Shown one piece after another: positions 1 through 6,268 of a stretch of DNA of 64,000 nt. Source of the stretch: Halapricum hydrolyticum (GTDB lineage: Archaea; Halobacteriota; Halobacteria; Halobacteriales; Haloarculaceae). The notes under the pieces are model-generated. The model saw only the letters and a program-made list of their open reading frames with translations, ran no database searches and had not been told where the DNA came from. The first letter of the stretch is position 1. Every line of letters begins with the position of its first letter. The translations under genes were made by a program, and so were the position numbers. The DNA lies in assembly GCA_025517565.1 (NCBI GenBank), contig JAOPKD010000012.1:1-64000 (forward strand). Reading direction: 5' to 3'.

Positions 1-360
1 CATCTGTCCTTGCTACCGCCTACGTCACGCTCCTACTTCAACGTGCAAAGCTGAGCTGGTGAGGAAAGTTCTGGCCCGGGTCATGCTATTTTCCTTACGA
101 CGGGAAATAGTCACACGAAGAGGCTGCGTACGCGAATTGCGTCGCTCATCGAAACCACCGATCGGTCAACAGGTTGTCGGACCCTGGCCGCACGAACGTC
201 GTCGCGGCCGAGCGCACCGATCGGGGTCCAGCTGGAGTTCCGTGCGATGGGCCGGTGCGTGCCCGATTTCATATATCGACATGTGATTTATCGGCGCTGC
301 AACCGCGAGAGTCGTGGCAGCGAAAGGAGCGTTTAACACCGCAGCGCGGATAGATCTCCC
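1..360. other. Leading intergenic region without a supported gene
   Basis: No convincing coding sequence is seen. The only sizeable open frame (59-286) is arginine-rich and unlike the acidic proteins of this genome. A TATA-like TTTAAC lies at 332-337, 24-29 bases before the ATG at 361, and fits a leaderless promoter for the next gene. Bases 1-3 read CAT, so a gene could run leftwards off the window, but nothing further supports that. Confidence 0.4.
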
Positions 361-684
361 ATGGCGCTTCCAGTCGAGACAGCGAAGCTCCCGCGTCGCG
401 TGTACGGAGCCGGCCTGCTGGTGCTCGGGATCGGGAACCTGAGTTACGGCGTCGGACAGTACGTCGCCGGAACGCAGCTACCGGTGCTGTCGCTCGTGCA
501 GCTGGTGATGGGGGTGACGCTGTTTCTCATCGGCGGACTCGTGGTGGTCGAGTCCGATCGACTGTCGACGCCGGACCTGTCCGATCGGGCGCTGTTGGCG
601 ATCGGCGTCGTCGGTGGGGTCGTCGGCGTGTACATGACGATCGCGGGGATCGTCGTGCTGAGAGCGACACCGGGCGGTTTTTGA
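361..684 (+). CDS. Small three-helix membrane protein
   Basis: I do not recognise the family. The 107-residue product has three hydrophobic stretches of membrane-spanning length, at about residues 16-40, 41-62 and 78-102, with a short charged loop (ESDRLSTPDLSD) between the second and third. It is therefore probably an integral membrane protein with no enzymatic motif that I can see. A TATA-like box about 27 bases upstream supports the ATG at 361 and a leaderless transcript. It ends 23 bases before the prephenate dehydratase gene and may be co-transcribed with it, but a functional link is not evident. Confidence 0.6.
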   Translation: MALPVETAKLPRRVYGAGLLVLGIGNLSYGVGQYVAGTQLPVLSLVQLVMGVTLFLIGGLVVVESDRLSTPDLSDRALLAIGVVGGVVGVYMTIAGIVVLRATPGGF

Positions 685-707
685 CGTGGTGTGATTTATC
701 GACAGGT

Positions 708-1511
708 ATGCAAACGCTCACGCTGGGGCCGAGCGGGACCTACTCACATCGAGCGGCACAGTCGATCTCCGAGGATATCGAGTTCACCGAATCGGTGACC
801 GAGATCGTCCAGGCTGTCGCCGACGGCGAGTACGACCGCGGAGTGATTCCCATCGAGAACAGCATCGAGGGCAGCGTCACCGAGAGCCTGGATTCGCTGG
901 CCGAGTACGACATCGCCGTCGTCAGGGAGATCATCACGCCGATCCGCCACGCACTCCTGGCCCGCAACGAGGAGTTCGATGTCGTCGCCAGCCACGCACA
1001 GGCGCTGGCACAGTGTCGGGACTATCTCGAAGAGCACTACCCTGACGTCGAACTGGAAGCGGTCGCCTCGACAGCACGCGGGGTCGAACGCGCCCGGGAG
1101 AGCGACTCGATCGCCGCGATCGCTCATCCCGACAATGCGGGCGATTTGAAGGTGCTCGCGACTGACATCCAGGATCAGACGTCCAACGCGACGCGGTTTC
1201 TGGCCATTGCCGGGGCCGAGGAGCGATCGTCGGCCGGCGGCAAGACGTCGGTCGTCATCTACCCTAACTCCGATTACCCCGGACTCCTGCTGGAACTGTT
1301 GAAGCCCTTCGCCGAACGGGACATCAACCTCTCGCGGCTGGAATCGCGGCCCAGCGGGGAACGACTCGGCGACTACGTCTTCCACGTGGACTTCCAGGCC
1401 GGCCTCTACGAGGACCGCACGCAGGCCGCCCTCGAGGAAATCGAGCACCTGGCGGAGAACGGGTGGGTCCGGCGACTCGGGTCCTACGATACCGAACACG
1501 TCGTTTCGTGA
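708..1511 (+). CDS. pheA: Prephenate dehydratase
   Basis: This enzyme decarboxylates and dehydrates prephenate to phenylpyruvate, the committed step to phenylalanine, in the cytoplasm. The 267-residue product starts with a typical GPSGTYSHRAA segment and carries the PDT signature TRF at residues 162-164. A C-terminal ACT domain starts near residue 179, with the ESRP motif at 212-215 that takes part in phenylalanine binding in this family. There is no chorismate mutase domain, so this is the monofunctional archaeal form. The frame is open back to an ATG at 681, but that would add nine residues before a canonical N-terminus, so the ATG at 708 is chosen. Confidence 0.93.
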   Translation: MQTLTLGPSGTYSHRAAQSISEDIEFTESVTEIVQAVADGEYDRGVIPIENSIEGSVTESLDSLAEYDIAVVREIITPIRHALLARNEEFDVVASHAQALAQCRDYLEEHYPDVELEAVASTARGVERARESDSIAAIAHPDNAGDLKVLATDIQDQTSNATRFLAIAGAEERSSAGGKTSVVIYPNSDYPGLLLELLKPFAERDINLSRLESRPSGERLGDYVFHVDFQAGLYEDRTQAALEEIEHLAENGWVRRLGSYDTEHVVS

Positions 1512-1613
1512 ACGGGTGGCCTTTCGCCTCGCTACCGCTGTAATTCTTGCTGCCCAAGTTCTGACCTCTCTCCAACAACATTAAGTTGAGACGTAACGTA
1601 GTAACGAGCAGTC

Positions 1614-2045
1614 ATGCCGTCCAGATCAGACCCCTTCGACGACATCGAGCGAATGTTCGACCGCCTGAGCGAGCAGTTCGCGAACATCGATCCAGTCGAG
1701 TTCGGCAGTGGATTGACCGGACCGGCGATTGACCTCCGCGACGAGGACGATCAGCTCGTCGCCATCGTCGACCTGCCCGGCTACGAGGCCGACGATATCG
1801 ACGTGACGCTACCGGACGAGCGGACGCTCCGTATCGTCGCCGAGCGCGAACGCGAGACCGAAGAGCGCGAGGAAGGGATCTACGTCCGAAGCGAGCGGTC
1901 CCACGAGACAGTCGAACGGTCGGTGCGGCTACCCGATCCGGTCACCGAAGACGGTACCAGCGCCACCTACGAGAACGGCGTGTTGACTGTCACGCTCCAG
2001 AAGCAGCACCCTGACGACGAGGGTCGCTCGATCCCCGTCGAATAG
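1614..2045 (+). CDS. Hsp20/alpha-crystallin family chaperone
   Basis: This is a small heat shock protein, an ATP-independent holdase that keeps unfolding proteins soluble. The 143-residue product has a short N-terminal arm and an alpha-crystallin domain from about residue 38 to 135, recognisable from LVAIVDLPGYEADDIDV and from the late ENGVLTVTL motif that forms the conserved G-x-L strand. Length is normal for archaeal Hsp20. An ATTAAG box lies about 30 bases upstream of the ATG, consistent with a leaderless mRNA. It stands alone, with the phenylalanine gene upstream and a convergent membrane-protein gene downstream. Confidence 0.93.
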   Translation: MPSRSDPFDDIERMFDRLSEQFANIDPVEFGSGLTGPAIDLRDEDDQLVAIVDLPGYEADDIDVTLPDERTLRIVAERERETEEREEGIYVRSERSHETVERSVRLPDPVTEDGTSATYENGVLTVTLQKQHPDDEGRSIPVE

Positions 2046-2050
2046 CGTTT

Positions 2051-2112
2051 AGCTGATTTCAGGCGGTAAGCCCCCGTCCTCAAAGAGCCGTAACGGGAGT
2101 AGGCAGGGGTAG
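2051..2112. repeat. Structured non-coding remnant, possibly an IS200/IS605-type end
   Basis: Between two convergent genes lies a GC-rich segment with internal complementarity. CCCGT at about 2073-2077 can pair with ACGGG at about 2093-2097, flanked by an outer CCCC and GGGG pair. The wording (a run of C, then CCTCAAAGAGCC, then GGGGTAGTTCAC) resembles what I remember of terminal hairpins of haloarchaeal TnpB-type elements. No transposase gene accompanies it, so if it is one it is a solo end. This is recall, not a search result. Confidence 0.3.
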
Positions 2113-2113
2113 T

Positions 2114-2356
2114 TCACTCGTCCTCTTTTGGTTCGGTAGCGACCCAGCCGACCACTCGCTGTGCGGCCGAGGTCGGCACGTCGCTCGGACGCGTAACGTA
2201 CTCGGAAATCGCGATCATCAGTCCCGCGATCGCCAGCAGCACAGCACCTGCACCGACCTGTCCGCCGATCAGCAGGTGCGCGCCGGCCACCACGACCGGG
2301 ACCACCAGAAGTGCGGTGGCCATTCGTTCGACCGTCTCGGCGACGCTGGCTGTCAT
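2114..2356 (-). CDS. Small two-helix membrane protein (DUF7533-like)
   Basis: The 80-residue product has two hydrophobic helices (about residues 13-30 and 33-52) followed by a polar tail ending in EPKEDE. The arrangement, with ISEYVTRPSDVP after the second helix, resembles a haloarchaeal family of unknown function that I recall as DUF7533. The frame is open much further upstream, but that extension is antisense to riboflavin synthase and not protein-like. The ATG at 2356 gives the family-like start MTASVAETVERMA. It is divergent from the riboflavin synthase gene. Function unknown. Confidence 0.6.
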   Translation of the reverse strand: MTASVAETVERMATALLVVPVVVAGAHLLIGGQVGAGAVLLAIAGLMIAISEYVTRPSDVPTSAAQRVVGWVATEPKEDE

Positions 2357-2465
2357 CGGCGCGTGTTGGGCGGCGAGCGACAAAAACACACCGCTCGATG
2401 TCGGCGTTCTCTCGCGGTGAGAACGAAAGGCAACCCTTTCGCCGACTCCGTCCGAAGACGCCGGT

Positions 2466-3089
2466 ATGTTCACCGGCATCGTCGAGACGACGGGTACGGT
2501 CACGGAGATCAACGACACCGAGGGCGGCCGTCGACTCACCATCGAGTCGCCGTTCGAGGATCTCTCGGGCGGACAGAGCATCGCCGTCGAGGGCGTCTGT
2601 CTGACCGTCGAGGAGTACGGCGACGACTACTTCTCGGTGTTCCTGGCCGAGGAGACCCTCGACCGGACCTTCTTCGACCAGCTCGAGGAGGGCGACGGCG
2701 TCAACCTCGAGCGTGCGCTGCCGGCCGACGGTCGCTTCGACGGTCACTTCGTCCAGGGTCACGTCGACGGGACCGCTGAAATCCTCGACATCGAGGAAGT
2801 CGGCGAGGACTGGCGCTTTACCTTCTCGATTCCCGAGGAACACGACAAGTACCTCGTAGAGAAGGGGTCGATCGCCATCGACGGCATCTCGCTGACGATC
2901 GCCGCACGCAACCCCGAGTCGATCGAGGTGGCGATCATCCCCGAGACCTACGAGGTGACGACCCTCTCCCAGAAGGCGGTCGGCGATCCGGTTCACGTCG
3001 AGGTGGACGTGATGGCCAAGTACGTCGAACGGCTACTGGAAGCCGACGATCAACAGCCCGGCTGGGTCGAACAGGCCACCGGCGAGTGA
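2466..3089 (+). CDS. ribE: Riboflavin synthase, alpha (bacterial-type) subunit
   Basis: This enzyme dismutates two molecules of 6,7-dimethyl-8-ribityllumazine into riboflavin and a pyrimidinedione. The 207-residue product contains two tandem lumazine-binding domains of about 95 residues each. The N-terminus MFTGIVETTG is the conserved start of the family, and VEGVCLTV in domain 1 is echoed by IDGISLTI in domain 2. VQGHVDG marks the domain junction. Methanogens use an unrelated riboflavin synthase, so the bacterial type here is a lineage feature of haloarchaea. Start and length are canonical. It is divergent from the small membrane protein gene at 2356. Confidence 0.95.
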   Translation: MFTGIVETTGTVTEINDTEGGRRLTIESPFEDLSGGQSIAVEGVCLTVEEYGDDYFSVFLAEETLDRTFFDQLEEGDGVNLERALPADGRFDGHFVQGHVDGTAEILDIEEVGEDWRFTFSIPEEHDKYLVEKGSIAIDGISLTIAARNPESIEVAIIPETYEVTTLSQKAVGDPVHVEVDVMAKYVERLLEADDQQPGWVEQATGE

Positions 3090-3148
3090 CCGGCCGGGAC
3101 GAACAGCGTCGTCACGGCCGAGTACCTGAAAACGATCGGCAGTGGCAA

Positions 3149-3232
3149 CTACGCGCTCGATGCGTCTCCGTCGGCATCGTCGCCACGGCCGAGCCACGAC
3201 TTGATACGTTTGATGACGTTGTCGAGCGACAT
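3149..3232 (-). CDS. Candidate 27-residue microprotein
   Basis: A short open frame reads MSLDNVIKRIKSWLGRGDD followed by a small acidic tail. The first 16 residues would form an amphipathic helix with basic and hydrophobic faces. A TATA-like box (AAATATAATG on the minus strand, plus coordinates about 3260-3269) lies roughly 27 bases before a transcription start that would sit just ahead of the ATG at 3232, the leaderless arrangement used by neighbouring genes. It is too short for composition statistics, so the promoter and the helix are the main support. Function unknown. Confidence 0.4.
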   Translation of the reverse strand: MSLDNVIKRIKSWLGRGDDADGDASSA

Positions 3233-3396
3233 AGTGCATCCGGGGATATACGATCTTCTACATTATATTTTTCTGTTACTATTGGAAGACGTTCTGAGAT
3301 CTGCGAAGCGTCGGCTCTGATTGCCGAATATATGGGGTATTTAGATCAGCTCTGGTGGGGGTAAGAACCCCGGATATATCGATAAAACAAATACTG

Positions 3397-3975
3397 TCAG
3401 GCGTCTTCTGTGTTCCCGACGTTTCGACCGAGCGCCTTCACGAGCGCCAGCGCGACGCCGAGACCGGCCTTGACCTCGGGGTCGCGCAGGGCCTTCGCGA
3501 AGCCGATCGCACCGACCGGTTCGGGCTCTTCCTCGCTGACGTCGCCGACGGCGTGGAGCACGCCTTCGAGTCCGCGCGAGACGTCCTCTTCGGCGGCCGT
3601 GTCTGCCACGCCGCCCAGCTCCGAACCCAGATTCGAGAGGCTCATCACCATCTCGTCGTCCATCGCGCCCATCAGCAGCGAGGCGACCTGGGACAGCTCC
3701 AGCAGATCGTCCAGCGTCCCGGTGCGCTGGATCTGTGCGAGCGACTCTAGCCCCTCGGCCAGTTCCTCCTCGTTGCCGTCGATCGAGTCCGAGAGGGGCG
3801 ACTGCCCGGGAGCTTCGAGGTCGACGCTCGCCTCCCCGCTCGATCCGTTCAGCAGCGCAGCAACGTCAGTCCCCTCTTCATCGAGGCGTTCGAGCAGGTT
3901 CGCGACGGCCTCGGGGTTTTCCTCGATCAGCGTCTCGAAGTCGTCGGGAGTCTGTGTAGATTCCGTCTCGCTCAT
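3397..3975 (-). CDS. DUF1641 protein, partner of SQR-like flavoprotein
   Basis: The 192-residue acidic product carries a DUF1641-type helical region in its C-terminal half. This is seen as TLDDLLELSQVASLLMGAM near residues 88-106 and VGAIGFAKALRDPEVKAGLG near 152-171. Proteins of this family usually sit next to sulfide:quinone reductase-like or formate dehydrogenase genes and have no known catalytic residues. Here its ATG lies one base after the stop codon of the flavoprotein gene, so the two are almost certainly co-transcribed. The likely role is an accessory or membrane-association partner of that flavoprotein, by context only. Confidence 0.8.
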   Translation of the reverse strand: MSETESTQTPDDFETLIEENPEAVANLLERLDEEGTDVAALLNGSSGEASVDLEAPGQSPLSDSIDGNEEELAEGLESLAQIQRTGTLDDLLELSQVASLLMGAMDDEMVMSLSNLGSELGGVADTAAEEDVSRGLEGVLHAVGDVSEEEPEPVGAIGFAKALRDPEVKAGLGVALALVKALGRNVGNTEDA

Positions 3976-3976
3976 C

Positions 3977-5119
3977 TCAGATCAGCCCCCTTGCGGTCAG
4001 CCAGTAGGACTCGTTGTAGCCCAGTTTCGACCAGTGGATCGGCTTCGAAGGTTCGCGCATCGTCGGCTCGGACCCGTAATCGAACGAGACGAACGTGGCT
4101 TCGTCCATCCCGGTCTCGATGAAGCAGACAGTCTTGCCGTCGAAGCTCGCGGTCGGTATCTCGCCGCGGACGTCGGACGCGATCCGGGCGGCGACCGTCC
4201 CGGCCGCGTAGTGGGCGACGCTGCCCGCTTTCGAGGTCGGGATGTCCGCGGCGTCTCCGATCGCGTAGACGTCTTCGGCGTGCTCTGCCTCCAGCGTGTG
4301 CTGGTCGACCGCGACCCAGCCGTCGTCGCCGAGGCCGGCCTCGCGAACGAGGTCGCTCCCCTCGTGGGGCGGGATCCCGACGAGCAGGTCGTACTCCATC
4401 TCCTTGCCCTCCATCGTTTCGAGGACCTGGGCGTCCGGATCGACTTCCTGGACGTTGAAGAACGTCTCCAGGTTGACGTCGCGCTCCTCGAAGATCGGGG
4501 TGACCCAGTCGGCGATCGACTGCAGGCCGTGGGCACGCTGGATCGGGTAGGTGTAGGTTATCTCGACGTCCTCTCGGAGGCCGCGCTTGCGCAGCCAGTC
4601 GTCGACCATCAGCGTGAACTCGACGGGTGCGGCCGGGCACATGTGGGGCACGCCGATCACGCTGAGGACGATGTGGCCCTCGCGGAACTCGGCGAGTTCC
4701 TCCCGAAGCGCCTCTGCGCCCTCCGGCCCGTAGAAGTGGTGGCCACCTTCGACCAGACCAGGGGTATTCTCGGGAGCGAGGTTCGCGCCCGTCGCCAGCA
4801 CGAGCTGGTCGTACGACAGCCCGCCGCCCGAGGCAAGCGTCACTCGCTTGCGGTCGGTATCGACGCGCTCGACGCGATCGACGCGGAAGTCGACCGCCCG
4901 CGGGATCAGGTCCCGGATCGGCTTGCTCGCCTCCGAGACGTCCTTCTTTCCGAAGGGAACGTACAGGTACGCCGGCTTGTAGAACTGCTTCTCGCCGTCG
5001 TTGATCAACACGACCTCGACGTCGCCGCTGTCGATCTCCGGCTCGAGTCGCTCAGTCAGCCGGTTGGCGAGCACTGTGCCGCCCGTGCCGCCACCGACGA
5101 TGACAATCCGTTCTGTCAT
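3977..5119 (-). CDS. Sulfide:quinone reductase-like FAD flavoprotein
   Basis: This is a NAD(P)/FAD-dependent oxidoreductase of the sulfide:quinone reductase type, expected to oxidise sulfide or polysulfide at the inner membrane face and pass electrons to quinone. The 380-residue product has the FAD dinucleotide-binding motif GGGTGG at residues 9-14, LVLATGANL at about 106-114 and the second FAD motif VYAIGDAAD at 284-292. Two cysteines, C161 (HMCPAAP) and C332 (TVCFIE), sit where SQRs carry the pair that handles sulfur; a third family cysteine nearer residue 130 is absent. It is the third gene of a dsrE-tusA-sqr-DUF1641 operon, which favours a sulfur role over an NADH dehydrogenase. Confidence 0.85.
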   Translation of the reverse strand: MTERIVIVGGGTGGTVLANRLTERLEPEIDSGDVEVVLINDGEKQFYKPAYLYVPFGKKDVSEASKPIRDLIPRAVDFRVDRVERVDTDRKRVTLASGGGLSYDQLVLATGANLAPENTPGLVEGGHHFYGPEGAEALREELAEFREGHIVLSVIGVPHMCPAAPVEFTLMVDDWLRKRGLREDVEITYTYPIQRAHGLQSIADWVTPIFEERDVNLETFFNVQEVDPDAQVLETMEGKEMEYDLLVGIPPHEGSDLVREAGLGDDGWVAVDQHTLEAEHAEDVYAIGDAADIPTSKAGSVAHYAAGTVAARIASDVRGEIPTASFDGKTVCFIETGMDEATFVSFDYGSEPTMREPSKPIHWSKLGYNESYWLTARGLI

Positions 5120-5158
5120 ACGTGTACTCCTCTATTGCGTTGTACAATCATTACAATA

Positions 5159-5401
5159 CTACTTTGTCGTCTCCACGTAGAGACTCCAGTAGTCGTCGTG
5201 TTCGACGGTGTCGAGCAGCTCGTGGCCGGCTTCCTCGACCCACTCGGGCACGTCGCCCTTGGAGCCGCTATCGCTTGTCTGGAGTTCGATCACGGTCCCG
5301 GGATCCGCGTCCTGAACCTTGCCGATCAGGTCCATCAGCGGACCGGGGCAGGCTGCACCGCGCGAGTCGACCGTCACGTCTGGGGAAATGGATTCACTCA
5401 T
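5159..5401 (-). CDS. tusA: TusA-family sulfurtransferase
   Basis: This small sulfur carrier accepts a persulfide on a single cysteine and hands it to partner proteins. The 80-residue product has the family signature RGAACPGPLM, with the acceptor cysteine at residue 18 followed by the characteristic Pro-Gly-Pro. Length matches stand-alone TusA proteins. It lies 9 bases downstream of the DsrE-like gene and 39 bases upstream of the SQR-like gene. That grouping points to sulfur trafficking linked to sulfide or thiosulfate metabolism rather than tRNA thiolation, although the latter cannot be excluded. Confidence 0.9.
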   Translation of the reverse strand: MSESISPDVTVDSRGAACPGPLMDLIGKVQDADPGTVIELQTSDSGSKGDVPEWVEEAGHELLDTVEHDDYWSLYVETTK

Positions 5402-5410
5402 TGTATCACC

Positions 5411-5812
5411 TTAGACGAACAGCACCTGTTTGTCCGACGCCTTCTGCAGGAAGCCCGAAACGCCGAGCACGCCGTCGAAGACGTCGACGTAGTCGTCGAT
5501 CTCGTTTCCCATCACGTCCATCACCATCTCGCAGGCGTAGACCTCGAGCGGGCCGAGGTTCTTCGCCCGTTCGAGCTGCTCGGTAAACAGCGGCACCTCG
5601 TCGCCGTCCGATTCGAGCATCGCGTAGCCCGCCGGACCGGCGACCTCGAAGTCGCCGCTCTCGACAGTCTCCTTCTCGAAGGCCGTCAGGCCATTCATCG
5701 TCGCAAACACCTGTACCGGTGTCTCGGATGCTGCGGCGATCGAGCCGATCATGCTTACTGCCTGTACCCGTTCGAGCTCGCCCGAGGCGAGAACGATCGC
5801 ATATCCCGTCAT
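5411..5812 (-). CDS. DsrE/DsrF-like family protein
   Basis: The 133-residue product begins MTGYAIVLASGELERVQAVSMIGSIAAASETPVQVFATMNGL, the first strand and helix of the DsrE/F fold. It carries a single cysteine at residue 109 in VYACEMVMDVMG, the position of the acceptor cysteine in many DsrE-type sulfur carriers. It is the first gene of the operon; a TATA-like CTATTATAG lies at about 5846-5856 on the complementary strand, roughly 35-45 bases before the ATG. With TusA next to it, a relay of sulfane sulfur from a donor through DsrE-like and TusA proteins is the likely function. Confidence 0.85.
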   Translation of the reverse strand: MTGYAIVLASGELERVQAVSMIGSIAAASETPVQVFATMNGLTAFEKETVESGDFEVAGPAGYAMLESDGDEVPLFTEQLERAKNLGPLEVYACEMVMDVMGNEIDDYVDVFDGVLGVSGFLQKASDKQVLFV

Positions 5813-6212
5813 CGTTGAGTCACACTCGTTCGTAGTGGCCAGACTATAATAGTATTGCGCTGTATTTCCAAGAATGTGGGAAAGGTGGGGTCAGATCTTC
5901 TAGTATGGTTTTTCGACCGGTATACGTGGATCCGACAGTGATCCCGTCGGCTCGGAAGCGACTGTTTCACCCCACGGTGTATGAGTTCGACAACAATCTG
6001 CTGCTCGCGAGGAGGACCGATCGTCGCTGGACATCCAGGATATGATAATATGACTATATAAACTAGGCGTATGGTTCATCTGTAGCTCATTCGACTAGAT
6101 GTGGCCTGAAACGGTTCGAAAGAGCACAAAAGAAACTCACCAAACTCCCTGTGTGGTCTGGCGTATAAGTTAACGGTTACTATACATGAACGGTCCTGAA
6201 CTGTCTATTCCA
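5813..6212. other. A+T-rich intergenic region between divergent transcripts
   Basis: No gene is seen. The region is markedly A+T-richer than its surroundings. It contains the TATA-like element of the dsrE operon near 5850 and further AT-rich segments (around 6041-6066 and 6163-6178) that could be extra promoters or transfer-related sequence. No clear inverted repeat or RNA gene was found. Confidence 0.4.
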
Positions 6213-6268
6213 TATATATGATCATTCCGAGTAAGATACTAGTACCTCCCTGGGGGGGAGGATCACGT
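6213..6268 (+). promoter_or_regulatory. Promoter plus SD-sequestering hairpin
   Basis: TATATAT at 6213-6219 would place transcription start near 6241. The short leader that results contains CCTCCC (6245-6250), a TGGGG loop and GGGAGG (6256-6261). The 3' arm is a perfect Shine-Dalgarno sequence 7 bases before the ATG at 6269, so the hairpin would hide the ribosome binding site at the very 5' end of the mRNA. This is an unusually strong Shine-Dalgarno in a genome that mostly uses leaderless starts. Confidence 0.55.

Noticed and set aside
59..286. 75-residue ORF at the left end
   Set aside because: Arginine-rich, not acidic, no promoter and no protein-like pattern.
3410..5818. Open frame of 802 codons on the plus strand
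   Set aside because: It lies antisense to the dsrE-tusA-sqr-DUF1641 genes, shows no domain, and arises from the skewed third-position composition of those genes.
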